From: Jeotgalibacillus haloalkalitolerans
Lineage (GTDB): Bacteria; Bacillota; Bacilli; Bacillales; Jeotgalibacillaceae
Direction of reading: 5' to 3'
Assembly (NCBI RefSeq): GCF_034427455.1
Contig: NZ_JAXQNN010000001.1
Coordinates: 558,001 to 622,000 of the forward strand
Length of the DNA stretch: 64,000 bases
Part shown: piece by piece, positions 26,685-35,712 of the stretch
How positions within the stretch are numbered: the stretch's first letter is position 1
How the letters are laid out: every line of letters begins with the position of its first letter
The notes under the pieces: generated by a model
Seen by the model: only the letters and a program-made list of their open reading frames with translations
Database searches by the model: none
Told to the model about the DNA's origin: nothing
Position numbers and translations under genes: made by a program

Positions 26685-27578
26685 ATGAGTGAAAATACGG
26701 TTAACCATCCGGTTACTGCTAAGAAAGTCAATCCCAGAATAGAAAACTATAAAATGATCTGGAAGCGGCTGAAAAAGAATAAAGCAGCATTGATCGGCGG
26801 ATATTTAATTGTCTTTTTCATAGTTGTCGCAATTTTCGGACCGATGTTGCTTTCAAAAGATCCGAACTCTACTGATATCGCCAATAAGCTCGTAGGTCCA
26901 TCTGCTGAGTACTGGTTTGGTACAGATAACTTTGGAAGAGATATTTTCACGCGGATTATACATGGAATGGGGATAACGCTTTATGTTGGTTTCCTTTCTG
27001 TTATTATCGGTCTGGTTGTAGGGGTGCCGCTCGGAATCGTTTCCGGTTATTATGGCGGACGGATTGATAACTTTATTATGAGAATCATGGATATTCTGCT
27101 TGCGTTCCCGGGTATTCTTCTTGCACTTGCGATTGTAAGTGTACTTGGAGGAAGTCTTCAAAACGTAATTATTGCAGTAGGTATTTTCTCTGTTCCTGCG
27201 TTTGCACGTATTGTCCGCGGTTCAACGCTTTCCGTTAAGAAACTTGAATATATTGATGCGGTTCGTGCACTTGGCGCTACAGATTTCAGAATTATCTTTC
27301 GTCACATTCTGCCAAACGTTATGTCTCCGATTATTGTTCAGGCGACACTTCGTATTGCGACTGCAGTCTTAACAGCTGCCGGTCTTTCGTTCCTTGGTCT
27401 TGGTGCACAGCCGCCGATGCCTGAATGGGGTGCGATGCTGTCTGAAGGTCGTGACTACATCTATGATGCATGGCACGTAGCCTTTTTCCCTGGCATGATG
27501 ATTGTGCTTGTCGTTCTGGCTTTCAACATCTTTGGTGATGGAATCCGCGACGCACTTGATCCGAAAATGAAACAATAA
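26685..27578 (+). CDS. Peptide ABC transporter permease, DppC/OppC type
   Basis: A 297-residue inner-membrane permease with about six helices. It has the OppC/DppC features FGTDNFGRDIFTRIIHG after the first helix and the cytoplasmic EAA loop VRALGATDFRIIFRHILPN near residue 190, which docks on the ATPase. First gene of a four-gene unit whose order is C-B-D-F, the permeases being swapped relative to the usual B-C order. AGAGGGTG precedes the ATG. The substrate is probably peptides; nickel or glutathione transporters share this fold. Confidence 0.9.
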   Translation: MSENTVNHPVTAKKVNPRIENYKMIWKRLKKNKAALIGGYLIVFFIVVAIFGPMLLSKDPNSTDIANKLVGPSAEYWFGTDNFGRDIFTRIIHGMGITLYVGFLSVIIGLVVGVPLGIVSGYYGGRIDNFIMRIMDILLAFPGILLALAIVSVLGGSLQNVIIAVGIFSVPAFARIVRGSTLSVKKLEYIDAVRALGATDFRIIFRHILPNVMSPIIVQATLRIATAVLTAAGLSFLGLGAQPPMPEWGAMLSEGRDYIYDAWHVAFFPGMMIVLVVLAFNIFGDGIRDALDPKMKQ

Positions 27579-27594
27579 CTGGAGGTGCTTTGAT

Positions 27595-28545
27595 ATGACG
27601 AAATTTATTATCCGTCGTTTAATTCAGACGATCCCCGTATTACTTGGGGTTACGATATTAGTATTTTCTCTGATGCACCTGATTCCGGGTGACCCGGCGC
27701 AGATTATTGCGGGGGAAGCTGCACCTGAACGTCAGGTTGAACAGATCCGTGAAAGATTAGGTTTAAATGATCCATTACATGTACAGTATGGTACTTTTCT
27801 TGGAAACGTAGTTACAGGTGACCTGGGAACTTCAGTTCGAAGCAGCCGTCCTGTAGCTGATGAAATCGGCGCCCGCTTCTGGGTAACGGTTGAACTTGCT
27901 GTCTATAGTACGATATTAAGTGTATTTATGGGGCTGATTGCAGGTATCGTATCTGCAGTACGTCACTATACAGTAACAGATGTAGTGATCATGATCGTGG
28001 CGCTGTTTGGACTTTCAATGCCGAACTTCTGGCTCGGTCTGATGCTGATTCAGTGGTTTGCAATCGGGAACTGGATACCGGAGTCGCTGCAGCCATTTCT
28101 CCAGATGCGTGCATCCGGATGGGGTGACGACTGGAGACAGGTTGTTCTTCCGGTTATTACACTTGGTACGGCAGGGGCAGCGATTATTGCCCGTATGACG
28201 CGTTCAAGTATGCTTGAAGTCATCAGTGCGGATTACATTCGTACAGCCCGTGCAAAAGGTGTGAAAGAACGCGTTGTTATTTATCAGCACGCACTTAAAA
28301 ATGCACTGATCCCGGTTGTTACAGTAGTTGGTCTTGAGTTCGGTGCGCTGCTTGGCGGAACAGTACTGACAGAAACAATCTTTGCAATCAACGGAATGGG
28401 CCGTCTGACAATTGATGCGATCAGACAGCGTGACTTCCCGGTTGTACAGGGTACAGTACTTGTTATATCCGTTCTGTTCGTACTCGTAAACTTACTTGTT
28501 GATATTTCTTACAGATTCCTGAATAAACGTATAGATCTGAACTAA
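27595..28545 (+). CDS. Peptide ABC transporter permease, DppB/OppB type
   Basis: A 316-residue permease. The N-terminus FIIRRLIQTIPVLLGVTILVFSLMHLIPGDPA is diagnostic of the DppB class, and the EAA loop reads RTARAKGVKERVVIYQHALKN near residue 225. It pairs with the DppC-type permease whose gene ends 16 bases before. GGAGGTG lies seven bases before the ATG. Together the two permeases form the translocation path. Confidence 0.92.
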   Translation: MTKFIIRRLIQTIPVLLGVTILVFSLMHLIPGDPAQIIAGEAAPERQVEQIRERLGLNDPLHVQYGTFLGNVVTGDLGTSVRSSRPVADEIGARFWVTVELAVYSTILSVFMGLIAGIVSAVRHYTVTDVVIMIVALFGLSMPNFWLGLMLIQWFAIGNWIPESLQPFLQMRASGWGDDWRQVVLPVITLGTAGAAIIARMTRSSMLEVISADYIRTARAKGVKERVVIYQHALKNALIPVVTVVGLEFGALLGGTVLTETIFAINGMGRLTIDAIRQRDFPVVQGTVLVISVLFVLVNLLVDISYRFLNKRIDLN

Positions 28546-28575
28546 GATTTTTTAAATGAAATGAGGGGTGATCAC

Positions 28576-29610
28576 ATGAGCTCATCAGAAAATATATTAG
28601 AGATCCGCGAACTTCAGACATCATTCTTTACAGATGAAGGTGAAGTAAAAGCAGTAGACGGTGTCAGCTTTGAACTGCCGCGCGGTAAAACACTTGGTGT
28701 TGTAGGTGAATCAGGTTCCGGTAAAAGTATTACAGCTTTATCGATTCTGAACCTTTTAGCCAAGCCGGGTAAAATTAAAGGCGGGGAGATCCGCTTTAAG
28801 GGTGAAAACATTCTTACTTATTCAGAAAAGCAAATGCGTGAAATCCGTGGTAACGATATTTCGATGATCTTCCAGGAGCCAATGACTTCATTGAATCCTG
28901 TATACACTGTCGGTCAGCAGATCATGGAATCAATCCGTATTCACCAGGGGCTGAATAAGCGTGAAGCCAAGCTGAAAGCGATCGAAATGCTGAAGCTTGT
29001 CGGAATTCCTTCTCCTGAAAAACGTGTGGATCAGTATCCATTCGAATTGTCAGGCGGTATGAGACAGCGTGTCATGATTGCAATTGCACTTTCATGTAAT
29101 CCTGATATGCTGATTGCCGATGAGCCGACAACTGCATTGGATGTAACAATTCAGGCACAGATTCTGGATCTGATACGTGAACTGCAGAACAAATTAAATA
29201 TGTCAGTGATGATGATTACACACGACCTTGGCGTTGTAGCAGAAACATGTGACTACGTTGCCGTTATGTATGCAGGCCAGGTAGTTGAATTTGCAGATGT
29301 CCGCACGCTTTTCAAAAATCCAAAGCATCCATATACAGTCGGACTGCTGAACTCACTGCCAAGACACGACATTGAGCAGGATAAGCTGAAGCCGATCAAT
29401 GGAACAGTACCAAGTCCGCACAATATGCCAAAAGGCTGCCGTTTTGCGCCAAGATGTCCGTTTGCGACAGAGCTTTGCCGTGAAAAGTTGCCAGTACTTG
29501 AAACAGATGAAAATAATAATCAGATTCGCTGTTGGATCTACTCAGATGAGTGGGACGGCGATCCGGAGGTGAATGTCCATGACAGCGAAGAAAGAACTGC
29601 TAAAGGTTGA
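28576..29610 (+). CDS. Peptide ABC transporter ATPase, DppD/OppD type
   Basis: A 344-residue ATP-binding subunit. Walker A GESGSGKS near residue 40, Q-loop [14 protein letters not shown] signature LSGGMRQR, Walker [13 protein letters not shown] and the H-loop His in THDLGVV are intact. The C-terminus has the oligopeptide-type extension with CRFAPRCPF and further cysteines, the site of a possible iron-sulphur cluster in related subunits. An upstream ATG at 28561 overlaps the ribosome site GAGGGGTGATC, so ATG 28576 was chosen. Its end overlaps the next gene by 32 bases. Confidence 0.93.
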   Translation: MSSSENILEIRELQTSFFTDEGEVKAVDGVSFELPRGKTLGVVGESGSGKSITALSILNLLAKPGKIKGGEIRFKGENILTYSEKQMREIRGNDISMIFQEPMTSLNPVYTVGQQIMESIRIHQGLNKREAKLKAIEMLKLVGIPSPEKRVDQYPFELSGGMRQRVMIAIALSCNPDMLIADEPTTALDVTIQAQILDLIRELQNKLNMSVMMITHDLGVVAETCDYVAVMYAGQVVEFADVRTLFKNPKHPYTVGLLNSLPRHDIEQDKLKPINGTVPSPHNMPKGCRFAPRCPFATELCREKLPVLETDENNNQIRCWIYSDEWDGDPEVNVHDSEERTAKG

Positions 29611-30634
29611 GGGACTAAAACAGTATTTCCCGATTAAAGGTGGATTCTTCGGTCGTACGGTGAATCACGTTAAAGCCGTGGATGATATCAGCTTTACAGT
29701 ATATGAAGGTGAAACAGTCAGTATTGTAGGAGAGTCGGGTTGTGGTAAATCAACAACCGGACGTGCAATCCTTCGTCTGGACGAGCCGACAGAAGGCGTT
29801 GTTTCTTTTGAAGGCAGAGACCTGACAACACTGAGTAAAAAAGAAATGCGCGCAATGCGTAAAGATCTTCAGATTATATTCCAGGATCCATATGCATCGA
29901 TTAATCCGCGTCAGATTGTATCTGCCGTGATTGAAGAAGCGATGGATATTCAAAATGCGGTACCTAAAAAAGACCGCCGCAGAAAAATTGAAGAACTGCT
30001 TCAGACAGTAGGACTTCAAAAATTCCAGGCAGACCGTTACCCGCATGAATTCTCAGGCGGTCAGCGTCAGCGTATTGGGATTGCTCGTGCTCTGTCAGTA
30101 GATCCAAAGCTGATTATCTGTGATGAAGCAGTATCAGCGCTGGATGTTTCGATTCAGGCACAGGTATTGAACCTGCTTGAAGAATTGCAGGAAGAGTTCG
30201 GACTTACGTATCTCTTTATCTCGCATGACCTTGGTGTTGTCCGTCATATTTCTGACCGCATCATTGTAATGTATCTTGGTAAAATTGTTGAGATCGGTGA
30301 CAAGCATTCACTGTTTGATAACCCTCAGCATCCATATACAAAAGCACTGCTGTCAGCGATTCCGGTGCCGGATCCTGACGCTAAAAAAGAGCGTATTGCA
30401 CTAAAAGGAGATGTACCTTCTCCAATCAACCCGCCAACCGGCTGCCGTTTCCACACGCGCTGTCCGTTTGCGACTGAAAAGTGTAAAACAGACGTACCTG
30501 AACTGCGTACAACTGACTTTATGAAGGAAGGTCACCAGGCTGCATGTCACTATATCGAAGAAATTAAATCAGGTGAACATAAGCCAAAGGACTATACTGC
30601 TGGAGCCATTGTCGGTAAAGGACAGGAAGTTTAA
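29579..30634 (+). CDS. Peptide ABC transporter ATPase, DppF/OppF type
   Basis: A 351-residue ATP-binding subunit, partner of the DppD-type protein. Walker [10 protein letters not shown] near residue 45, [13 protein letters not shown] (Q-loop), [15 protein letters not shown] (signature), [12 protein letters not shown] (Walker B, with Ala instead of the more usual Pro-Thr), and [10 protein letters not shown]. The C-terminal CRFHTRCPF cysteine motif is present. Start choice: GGAGG at 29566-29570 is too close to ATG 29573 but eight bases from ATG 29579. A terminator follows, ending the operon. Confidence 0.93.
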   Translation: MTAKKELLKVEGLKQYFPIKGGFFGRTVNHVKAVDDISFTVYEGETVSIVGESGCGKSTTGRAILRLDEPTEGVVSFEGRDLTTLSKKEMRAMRKDLQIIFQDPYASINPRQIVSAVIEEAMDIQNAVPKKDRRRKIEELLQTVGLQKFQADRYPHEFSGGQRQRIGIARALSVDPKLIICDEAVSALDVSIQAQVLNLLEELQEEFGLTYLFISHDLGVVRHISDRIIVMYLGKIVEIGDKHSLFDNPQHPYTKALLSAIPVPDPDAKKERIALKGDVPSPINPPTGCRFHTRCPFATEKCKTDVPELRTTDFMKEGHQAACHYIEEIKSGEHKPKDYTAGAIVGKGQEV

Positions 30635-30641
30635 TAGATTG

Positions 30642-30674
30642 TGAAAAAACCAGCCTGCGGGCTGGTTTTTTTGT
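30642..30674 (+). terminator. Terminator after the peptide transporter operon
   Basis: AAAAAACCAGCC pairs with GGCTGGTTTTTTT around TGCG. Confidence 0.9.
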
Positions 30675-30725
30675 GGTGATTGCCAGATATGCGGGTGTGT
30701 CTGGGGGAGGTCTAATATCACTTTC

Positions 30726-30851
30726 TTCTGAACGGTGGGAGAAATGTTCTGAACCGCTTCATTAATTTAATGAACATCAAATATAATTTCCTGAACCACC
30801 ATTGTCATCTCCTGAACATCCCATCAAATCTCCTGAACTACCCACACAGTA
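30726..30851. repeat. 21-base periodic array, word family D (TCCTGAAC, reverse of GTTCAGGA)
   Basis: Words TTCTGAAC, TTCTGAAC, TAATGAAC, TCCTGAAC, TCCTGAAC and TCCTGAAC start at 30726, 30747, 30768, 30789, 30810 and 30831: five steps of exactly 21. The 13 bases between are unrelated except for a frequent ATC just before the word. It lies between the transporter terminator and tdh. Confidence 0.78.
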
Positions 30852-31020
30852 AACCACCGCTCTCTTCCTCGCAAAAGTTTTATAATAAAAAATGTCCTCC
30901 CGGTATAAACATTTCAAGCGATTTATGTTAAATTAATAAGGGATTAAGTAAATATAAACTATAAGTGTATTTCTCATACGGACAATTGTTCTTTTAATAT
31001 TTAGTAATGGAGGTTTTCTC

Positions 31021-31971
31021 ATGAAACGTATATTAGTTACAGGTGCGCTTGGTCAGATCGGGTCGGAATTAATCACGAAGCTGCGTGCTGAATACGGTGC
31101 AGATAACGTGATCGCATCTGATATTCGCACAGCAGAAACTGAAGCAGTCACAGGCGGTCCCTTTGAGATCCTGGATGTGACGGATGGCGCGAGAATGAAT
31201 GAGATCGTGTCAAAGTATAAAGTGGATACGATGATGCATATGGCGGCACTTCTTTCAGCGAAAGCAGAGGAGTCTCCGCAGCTTGCATGGCATTTGAATA
31301 TGGGTGGACTGATGAACGGTCTTGAAACTGCCCGCGAACACAATCTGCAATTCTTTACGCCAAGCTCAATCGGCGCATTTGGTCCTGATACGCCAAAAAT
31401 CGATACGCCGCAGGATACGATCCAGCGTCCGACAACAATGTATGGTGTGAATAAAGTATCCGGGGAGCTGCTTTGCGATTATTATTTCAAGCGCTTTGGA
31501 GTAGATACACGCGGTGTGCGTTTCCCTGGATTGATCTCGTACGTTACACCTCCGGGCGGCGGTACGACGGATTACGCAGTTGAAGTGTATTATGAGGCTC
31601 TAAAATCAGGCCGTTATACTTCTCCGATCAACAAAGGCACTTATATGGATATGATGTATATGCCTGATGCGCTGCAGGCGATTGTTGACCTGATGGAGGC
31701 AGACCCTGCGAAGCTTAAGCACCGCAACGCGTTCAATGTCACTGCAATGAGTATTGAGCCTGAGATGGTTGCTGCTGAAATCAAAAAACATATTCCTTCT
31801 TTTGAAATGAACTACCAGCCGGATCCTGTACGTCAGGCGATTGCTGACAGCTGGCCCGATGCAATTGATGCAACTGCTGCAAAAGACGAGTGGGGCTTTA
31901 AAGCTCAGCATGACTTAACGTCAATGACAACAGACATGCTTTCAAAGCTGAAAACCACGATTACAAATTAA
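31021..31971 (+). CDS. tdh: L-threonine 3-dehydrogenase, short-chain (epimerase-like) type
   Basis: A 316-residue NAD-dependent extended SDR. The dinucleotide turn is GALGQIG (8-14), the acidic base-binding residue Asp34 follows in IASDIR, and the catalytic pair is Tyr141/Lys145 in [12 protein letters not shown] with SSIGAFGP upstream. This subgroup oxidises threonine to 2-amino-3-oxobutyrate, the substrate of Kbl encoded at 22859, so the window holds the full threonine-to-glycine route. GGAGG lies eight bases before the ATG. Being of the epimerase fold, a sugar epimerase was considered, but the size and the kbl context favour Tdh. Confidence 0.87.
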   Translation: MKRILVTGALGQIGSELITKLRAEYGADNVIASDIRTAETEAVTGGPFEILDVTDGARMNEIVSKYKVDTMMHMAALLSAKAEESPQLAWHLNMGGLMNGLETAREHNLQFFTPSSIGAFGPDTPKIDTPQDTIQRPTTMYGVNKVSGELLCDYYFKRFGVDTRGVRFPGLISYVTPPGGGTTDYAVEVYYEALKSGRYTSPINKGTYMDMMYMPDALQAIVDLMEADPAKLKHRNAFNVTAMSIEPEMVAAEIKKHIPSFEMNYQPDPVRQAIADSWPDAIDATAAKDEWGFKAQHDLTSMTTDMLSKLKTTITN

Positions 31972-31977
31972 AGATTC

Positions 31978-32032
31978 GAAAAGCTGTTACAGTAATCTTT
32001 TATTAAGGATGACTGTAGCAGCTTTTTTTAGA
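31978..32032 (+). terminator. Terminator after tdh
   Basis: AAAGCTGTTACAGT pairs with ACTGTAGCAGCTTT across a longer loop, followed by seven T. Confidence 0.8.
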
Positions 32033-32310
32033 ATAAGTATTTGATATGTTAAGGAAGTTTTTGCTGAGATAAGGCGCTTTAAGACCGATGTTACAGCGAC
32101 ATAGGGTATTGTTTTCCACCCGAACCTCAACATTTTCAGCCTTCTGATGAAGCTAAAAAACATCCAGGCTTTGCTTCGACCTTTTCCTTCAAAAATCGAC
32201 ATGGTATGATATGAGTATTGAATGGTTCTTTTTGAGTTTATTATAAGTATATATTTACCATATACATAACAACTGAGGACGAACTAATCTGAAGATTGGC
32301 AGGTGAGAAA

Positions 32311-33609
32311 ATGCTGCAATCCTATACATTTTCACAGATTAAAGGCCTAATCGGGATTATTGGTATTGTTTTTATCGTACAAATTATTTTTATTACCGCA
32401 GGGTTCAATGGGTGGTTTTCCACTGCAACTTATATTGTCATTGAAGTAGCCGTAGCCATCATTCTGCTGTGGCTGGCCTATATGATTTACAGGCGGGCTA
32501 CTGCCTTAAGAAGTCTCTTTAAGGAAATGGAAGAAGAAGAGTTCAAAATGTCGGCAATGATTCAGTCAATGCCTGATTTTGTCTGCTTTAAAGACGGGAA
32601 GGGCAGATGGATCAGAACGAATGATTTTGGACTTGAACTTTACGGCCTGAAAGGGAAGCACTATATCGGAAAAACGGATGCTGAACTTGGAGAAGTAAAT
32701 CCTTTTTTCAAAGAGGCATTTGATTATTGTGTGGTAACTGATGAACAGACCTGGCAAAAGGGCAAAACTGACCGCAGTGAAGAGTCTTTTTATGTAGAGT
32801 CGGGAGAGTATAAATCCTTTGACGTGATAAAAGTGCCGATTTTTCACAAAGACGGCAGCCGGAAAGCACTTATTACAATCGGGCGGGATATTTCACAGCA
32901 AAAAGCTGCTGAAGAACAGCTGCTGAGAAGAGAAAAGCTTTCAGTAGCCGGTGAGCTGGCATCAGGGATAGCACATGAAATTAAAAATCCGCTGACCAGT
33001 CTGAAAGGTTACGTTCAGCTGATGCAGGAAACAGGCTCATTAACAGAAGAGAGAGTAAAATTAATGGCATCGGAAATCGACCGTATTCATGCGATTACAG
33101 AAGAGCTGTTAATCCTTTCAAAGCCTGAGATTAAAAAGCATGAACAGTTCTCCATCTGCGATTCTGTGGAATATGTGATCAACTTTATGAAGCATCAGGC
33201 GGCATCAAAAAATATTGATATTAAAGTCAGCCGTTTAGATCAAAAAGATAAATTTGTCTATGGTGACCGGAATCAGATTATTCAGGTGTTTATGAACTTA
33301 GTAAAAAACAGTATAGAAGCGATCGAGGAAAACGGGGAAATAATAATTAAGCCCTCAGTACAGGGCGATGAGATTCAGGTCGAACTGCTAGACAGCGGTC
33401 CGGGTATTCCGGAAGAGATGATTGAAAAAATTTCGGAAGCTTTTTATACCACTAAAGAAAAGGGGATGGGGCTCGGGCTAACAGTCTGCCATAGAATTGT
33501 TCAGGCACATGGCGGCTCTCTGGCATTTGAAAACCTTCCTGAAGGCGGTACAAATGCAATTGTCCAGTTACCTCTCTATTCAAAGAAAAAGACACTTACA
33601 CGATCGTAA
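32311..33609 (+). CDS. Membrane sensor histidine kinase with PAS domain (sporulation-kinase-like)
   Basis: A 432-residue kinase. Two N-terminal helices (about 10-32 and 38-60) with almost no outside loop, a PAS domain (78-195; IQSMPDFVCFKDGKGRW), HisKA with the phosphorylated His222 in SGIAHEIKNPLTSLKG, and an ATPase domain with the N box QVFMNLVKNSIEA, DSGPGIPEE and GMGLGLTV. This layout is like the KinE/YkrQ orphan kinases that feed Spo0F in bacilli. No response regulator is adjacent. A TTG at 32296 is in frame, but AGGTGAG before the ATG at 32311 fixes the start. The Sda-like kinase inhibitor gene lies 1.8 kb downstream. Confidence 0.88.
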   Translation: MLQSYTFSQIKGLIGIIGIVFIVQIIFITAGFNGWFSTATYIVIEVAVAIILLWLAYMIYRRATALRSLFKEMEEEEFKMSAMIQSMPDFVCFKDGKGRWIRTNDFGLELYGLKGKHYIGKTDAELGEVNPFFKEAFDYCVVTDEQTWQKGKTDRSEESFYVESGEYKSFDVIKVPIFHKDGSRKALITIGRDISQQKAAEEQLLRREKLSVAGELASGIAHEIKNPLTSLKGYVQLMQETGSLTEERVKLMASEIDRIHAITEELLILSKPEIKKHEQFSICDSVEYVINFMKHQAASKNIDIKVSRLDQKDKFVYGDRNQIIQVFMNLVKNSIEAIEENGEIIIKPSVQGDEIQVELLDSGPGIPEEMIEKISEAFYTTKEKGMGLGLTVCHRIVQAHGGSLAFENLPEGGTNAIVQLPLYSKKKTLTRS

Positions 33610-33623
33610 GTGTCTTTTTTTAT
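33586..33623 (+). terminator. Terminator of the histidine kinase gene
   Basis: AAAGACACTTAC pairs with GTAAGTGTCTTT around ACGATC with seven T after it. The stem starts inside the last codons. Confidence 0.9.
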
Positions 33624-33644
33624 AATTAGGCTTTGTTAAAATGG

Positions 33645-33765
33645 GCTGTTAATTTCCGCTTCAGGGGGACTTCGCGGCCGGGCGGTGAGCCCGCAGGCTT
33701 CGCCATGGCCTCACACGTCCCTTCCTGCCGCAGTCGCCCCCTTACGCTCCAATCACCAGCTGTAC
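33645..33765. repeat. GC-rich dispersed palindromic element
   Basis: TTAATTTCCGCTTCAGGGGG, then GCCGGGCGGTGAGCCCGCAGG, CTTCGCCATGGCCTCACACG and GCCCCCTTACGCTCC form the reverse orientation of the element at 59275-59397. It lies between the kinase terminator and the YjiH gene. ORFs across it are artefacts of composition. Confidence 0.65.
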
Positions 33766-33797
33766 AGAAACTACAATGATATTTAAATAGCTTATAA

Positions 33798-35162
33798 TTA
33801 AAATAAAATATGGGCAATACCCGCGATAATTGGCAATGTAATGAGTGTACGCAGAAGGAAGATCAGTACAAGGTCCAGGAAGTTAACAGGGACCTTTGAA
33901 CCGAGCAGCACGCCACCAACCTCTGACATATAGATCAGCTGTGTAACGGAAACCGCTGCAATGACAAAGCGCGTCATCTCAGAAGAAATATCCGCCCCGA
34001 TAATGGCCGGCAGGAACATATCTGCAAATCCGACAACCATTGTCTGAGCTGCATCTGCAGCTTCAGGAATCTGAAGGATCTCCAGAATTGGCACGAATGG
34101 CGTACCAAGTATGGTAAAGAATGCTGTTTCCTCAGCAAGAATCAGTGCAACTGTTCCGAATGCCATAACAACAGGTGCAACCCCAAGCCACATATCAAGT
34201 ACATTTTTCATACCGCTTTTGAAGAAGTGACCGACACTGTTATTCTTTCTAGCAGCCTGAATGGCAAGCTCTGTTCCATGCTGCAGGCGTGATTTGTGAT
34301 CTGGCACATCTTCAAGTGATTCTTCTTCTTCCGCTTCAGTAATATAGGTTTTCTTTTTCAGAGACAGAGGCGGGATACGCGGCATAATGATTGCCGCAAT
34401 GAATCCTGAAAATGCAACTGTCAGATAAAATGGAACAAAGTAAGAAGCCAGGTCAACTGTTTCAATGACCACAATACTGAAAGTAATCGAAACAACTGAG
34501 AAGGTCGTACCAATAACAGCTGCTTCACGTTTTGAATAATGTCCTTCTTCATACTGTTTATTTGTCAGCATGACACCAATCGTACCGTCCCCAAGCCATG
34601 AAGCAAGAGAGTCGATTGAAGCGCGTCCAGGCAGCTTGAATAACGGACGCATTATCTTAGCCATTAATGTACCGAACCACTCAAGTAAACCGAAGTTAAG
34701 CAATAATGGCAGAAATAATCCTGCAAATAGGAATAAAGAGAATAATAGCGTAATCAGACCGCCTTCACCGAGCAATAAGCCCCCGGTATATTCAGACCAG
34801 ATCAGCTCTGTTGCGCTGCCACCGATCTGGAAAAAAGTAATCAGTGCAAAGACTGCAGCTAGTAATCTTACAATCACCCAGAACCATGTGACATTAAACA
34901 GGGTATTTCTGAAGTCATTGTCCGTAATAAATGCAGGCTTTGCAGCACGTGCAAGTAAAGACAGGATAGCGGTAATTACAATAATAAATGTCATAATCGC
35001 CGGAATCGCACCGCCAATCAATCCCTGAAGCCAATCAGATAAAATTGCGATTGGAATTGTGACTGCTTCTTCTGATGGAAGAGGCATCATGAATAGAAAA
35101 ATCCCGATAATAGAAGGGATAATAAAGAGCAAATAATCTTTTGCTGTAAATGTATTATTCAT
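33798..35162 (-). CDS. YjiH family transporter (nucleoside-recognition/GATE domain)
   Basis: A 454-residue membrane protein with about 11 helices. The YjiH signature segment ASIDSLASWLGDGTIGVMLTNKQYEEGHYSKREA lies near residue 190, and the second GATE-like half holds VGFADMFLPAIIGADISSEMTRF. A charged cytoplasmic loop (KKKTYITEAEEEESLED) separates the halves. The transported compound is not known. AGGAG precedes the ATG. A cre-like site 112 bases upstream suggests carbon catabolite control. Confidence 0.85.
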   Translation of the reverse strand: MNNTFTAKDYLLFIIPSIIGIFLFMMPLPSEEAVTIPIAILSDWLQGLIGGAIPAIMTFIIVITAILSLLARAAKPAFITDNDFRNTLFNVTWFWVIVRLLAAVFALITFFQIGGSATELIWSEYTGGLLLGEGGLITLLFSLFLFAGLFLPLLLNFGLLEWFGTLMAKIMRPLFKLPGRASIDSLASWLGDGTIGVMLTNKQYEEGHYSKREAAVIGTTFSVVSITFSIVVIETVDLASYFVPFYLTVAFSGFIAAIIMPRIPPLSLKKKTYITEAEEEESLEDVPDHKSRLQHGTELAIQAARKNNSVGHFFKSGMKNVLDMWLGVAPVVMAFGTVALILAEETAFFTILGTPFVPILEILQIPEAADAAQTMVVGFADMFLPAIIGADISSEMTRFVIAAVSVTQLIYMSEVGGVLLGSKVPVNFLDLVLIFLLRTLITLPIIAGIAHILF

Positions 35163-35273
35163 CGTTTTTCTCCTTTTTGAATGGACTGATAAAAATTAAG
35201 TGAATAAAAATAAGCCAAATTCAATTTTAATTCACACCCCCATTGAAATCAATGATTTACTCAGAAAACTTAA

Positions 35274-35288
35274 CGTAAGCGCTTTCAA
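35274..35288. promoter_or_regulatory. cre (CcpA) site between yjiH-like and sda-like genes
   Basis: Read on the minus strand TTGAAAGCGCTTACG matches WTGNAANCGNWNNCW at all fixed positions but the last. Its position suits the promoter of the YjiH gene. Confidence 0.6.
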
Positions 35289-35441
35289 GTTAATTTAAAC
35301 ACTTTCAATTCCGATAAGCAATGGTATTGTAGAGATGGCACTGGTTAAATTTCACATATTGAACACAATATAAAGTTTAAAAACAAGAGAATCTGGGGAA
35401 AATATCTTTAACATATAGAAAATAAGATGAGGTGGGTATGA

Positions 35442-35585
35442 ATGAATACAATGGGCCATTTAACAAATGAAAAATTACTGGAAGCACTTGAATCAGCCAG
35501 GAAACTGAATCTGGCTAGGGATTTTATTCAGCTACTTGAGAGAGAAGTGGAGAAGCGCGGGCTTCGCGCGCTTATGTGTTCTTAA
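35442..35585 (+). CDS. sda: Sda-like inhibitor of sporulation histidine kinases
   Basis: A 47-codon gene. The protein is a helical hairpin: LTNEKLLEALESARKLNL and ARDFIQLLEREVEKRGL with a short turn. It aligns along its length with B. subtilis Sda (46 residues; LSDELLIESYFKA, then LNRDFIELIENEIKRR), sharing the NLxRDFIxLxExExxRR/KR core. Sda binds the dimerisation helices of KinA-type kinases and blocks phosphate flow to Spo0A when replication is disturbed. GAGGTGG stands seven bases before the ATG at 35442; an ATG at 35438 in another frame ends at once. A terminator follows directly. Clear DnaA boxes, known before B. subtilis sda, were not seen here. Confidence 0.85.
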   Translation: MNTMGHLTNEKLLEALESARKLNLARDFIQLLEREVEKRGLRALMCS

Positions 35586-35612
35586 CAGCAGGCACCTGCT
35601 GTTTTTATTTTG
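35584..35612 (+). terminator. Terminator of sda
   Basis: AACAGCAGG pairs with CCTGCTGTT around CA, followed by a T-rich run; it starts at the stop codon. Confidence 0.88.
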
Positions 35613-35712
35613 CAATTTGATTGTATAAAATTTGTAAAGACTGAGCAGTGAAAAGGTTTCCAGTGAATCCGCTGTGATACAATGGTCCAATCAAATACAA
35701 GAAGGTGAAGAG

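Noticed and set aside
35290-35440. DnaA boxes before sda
   Set aside because: Only sequences with two or more mismatches to TTATNCACA were found, such as TTGAACACA.
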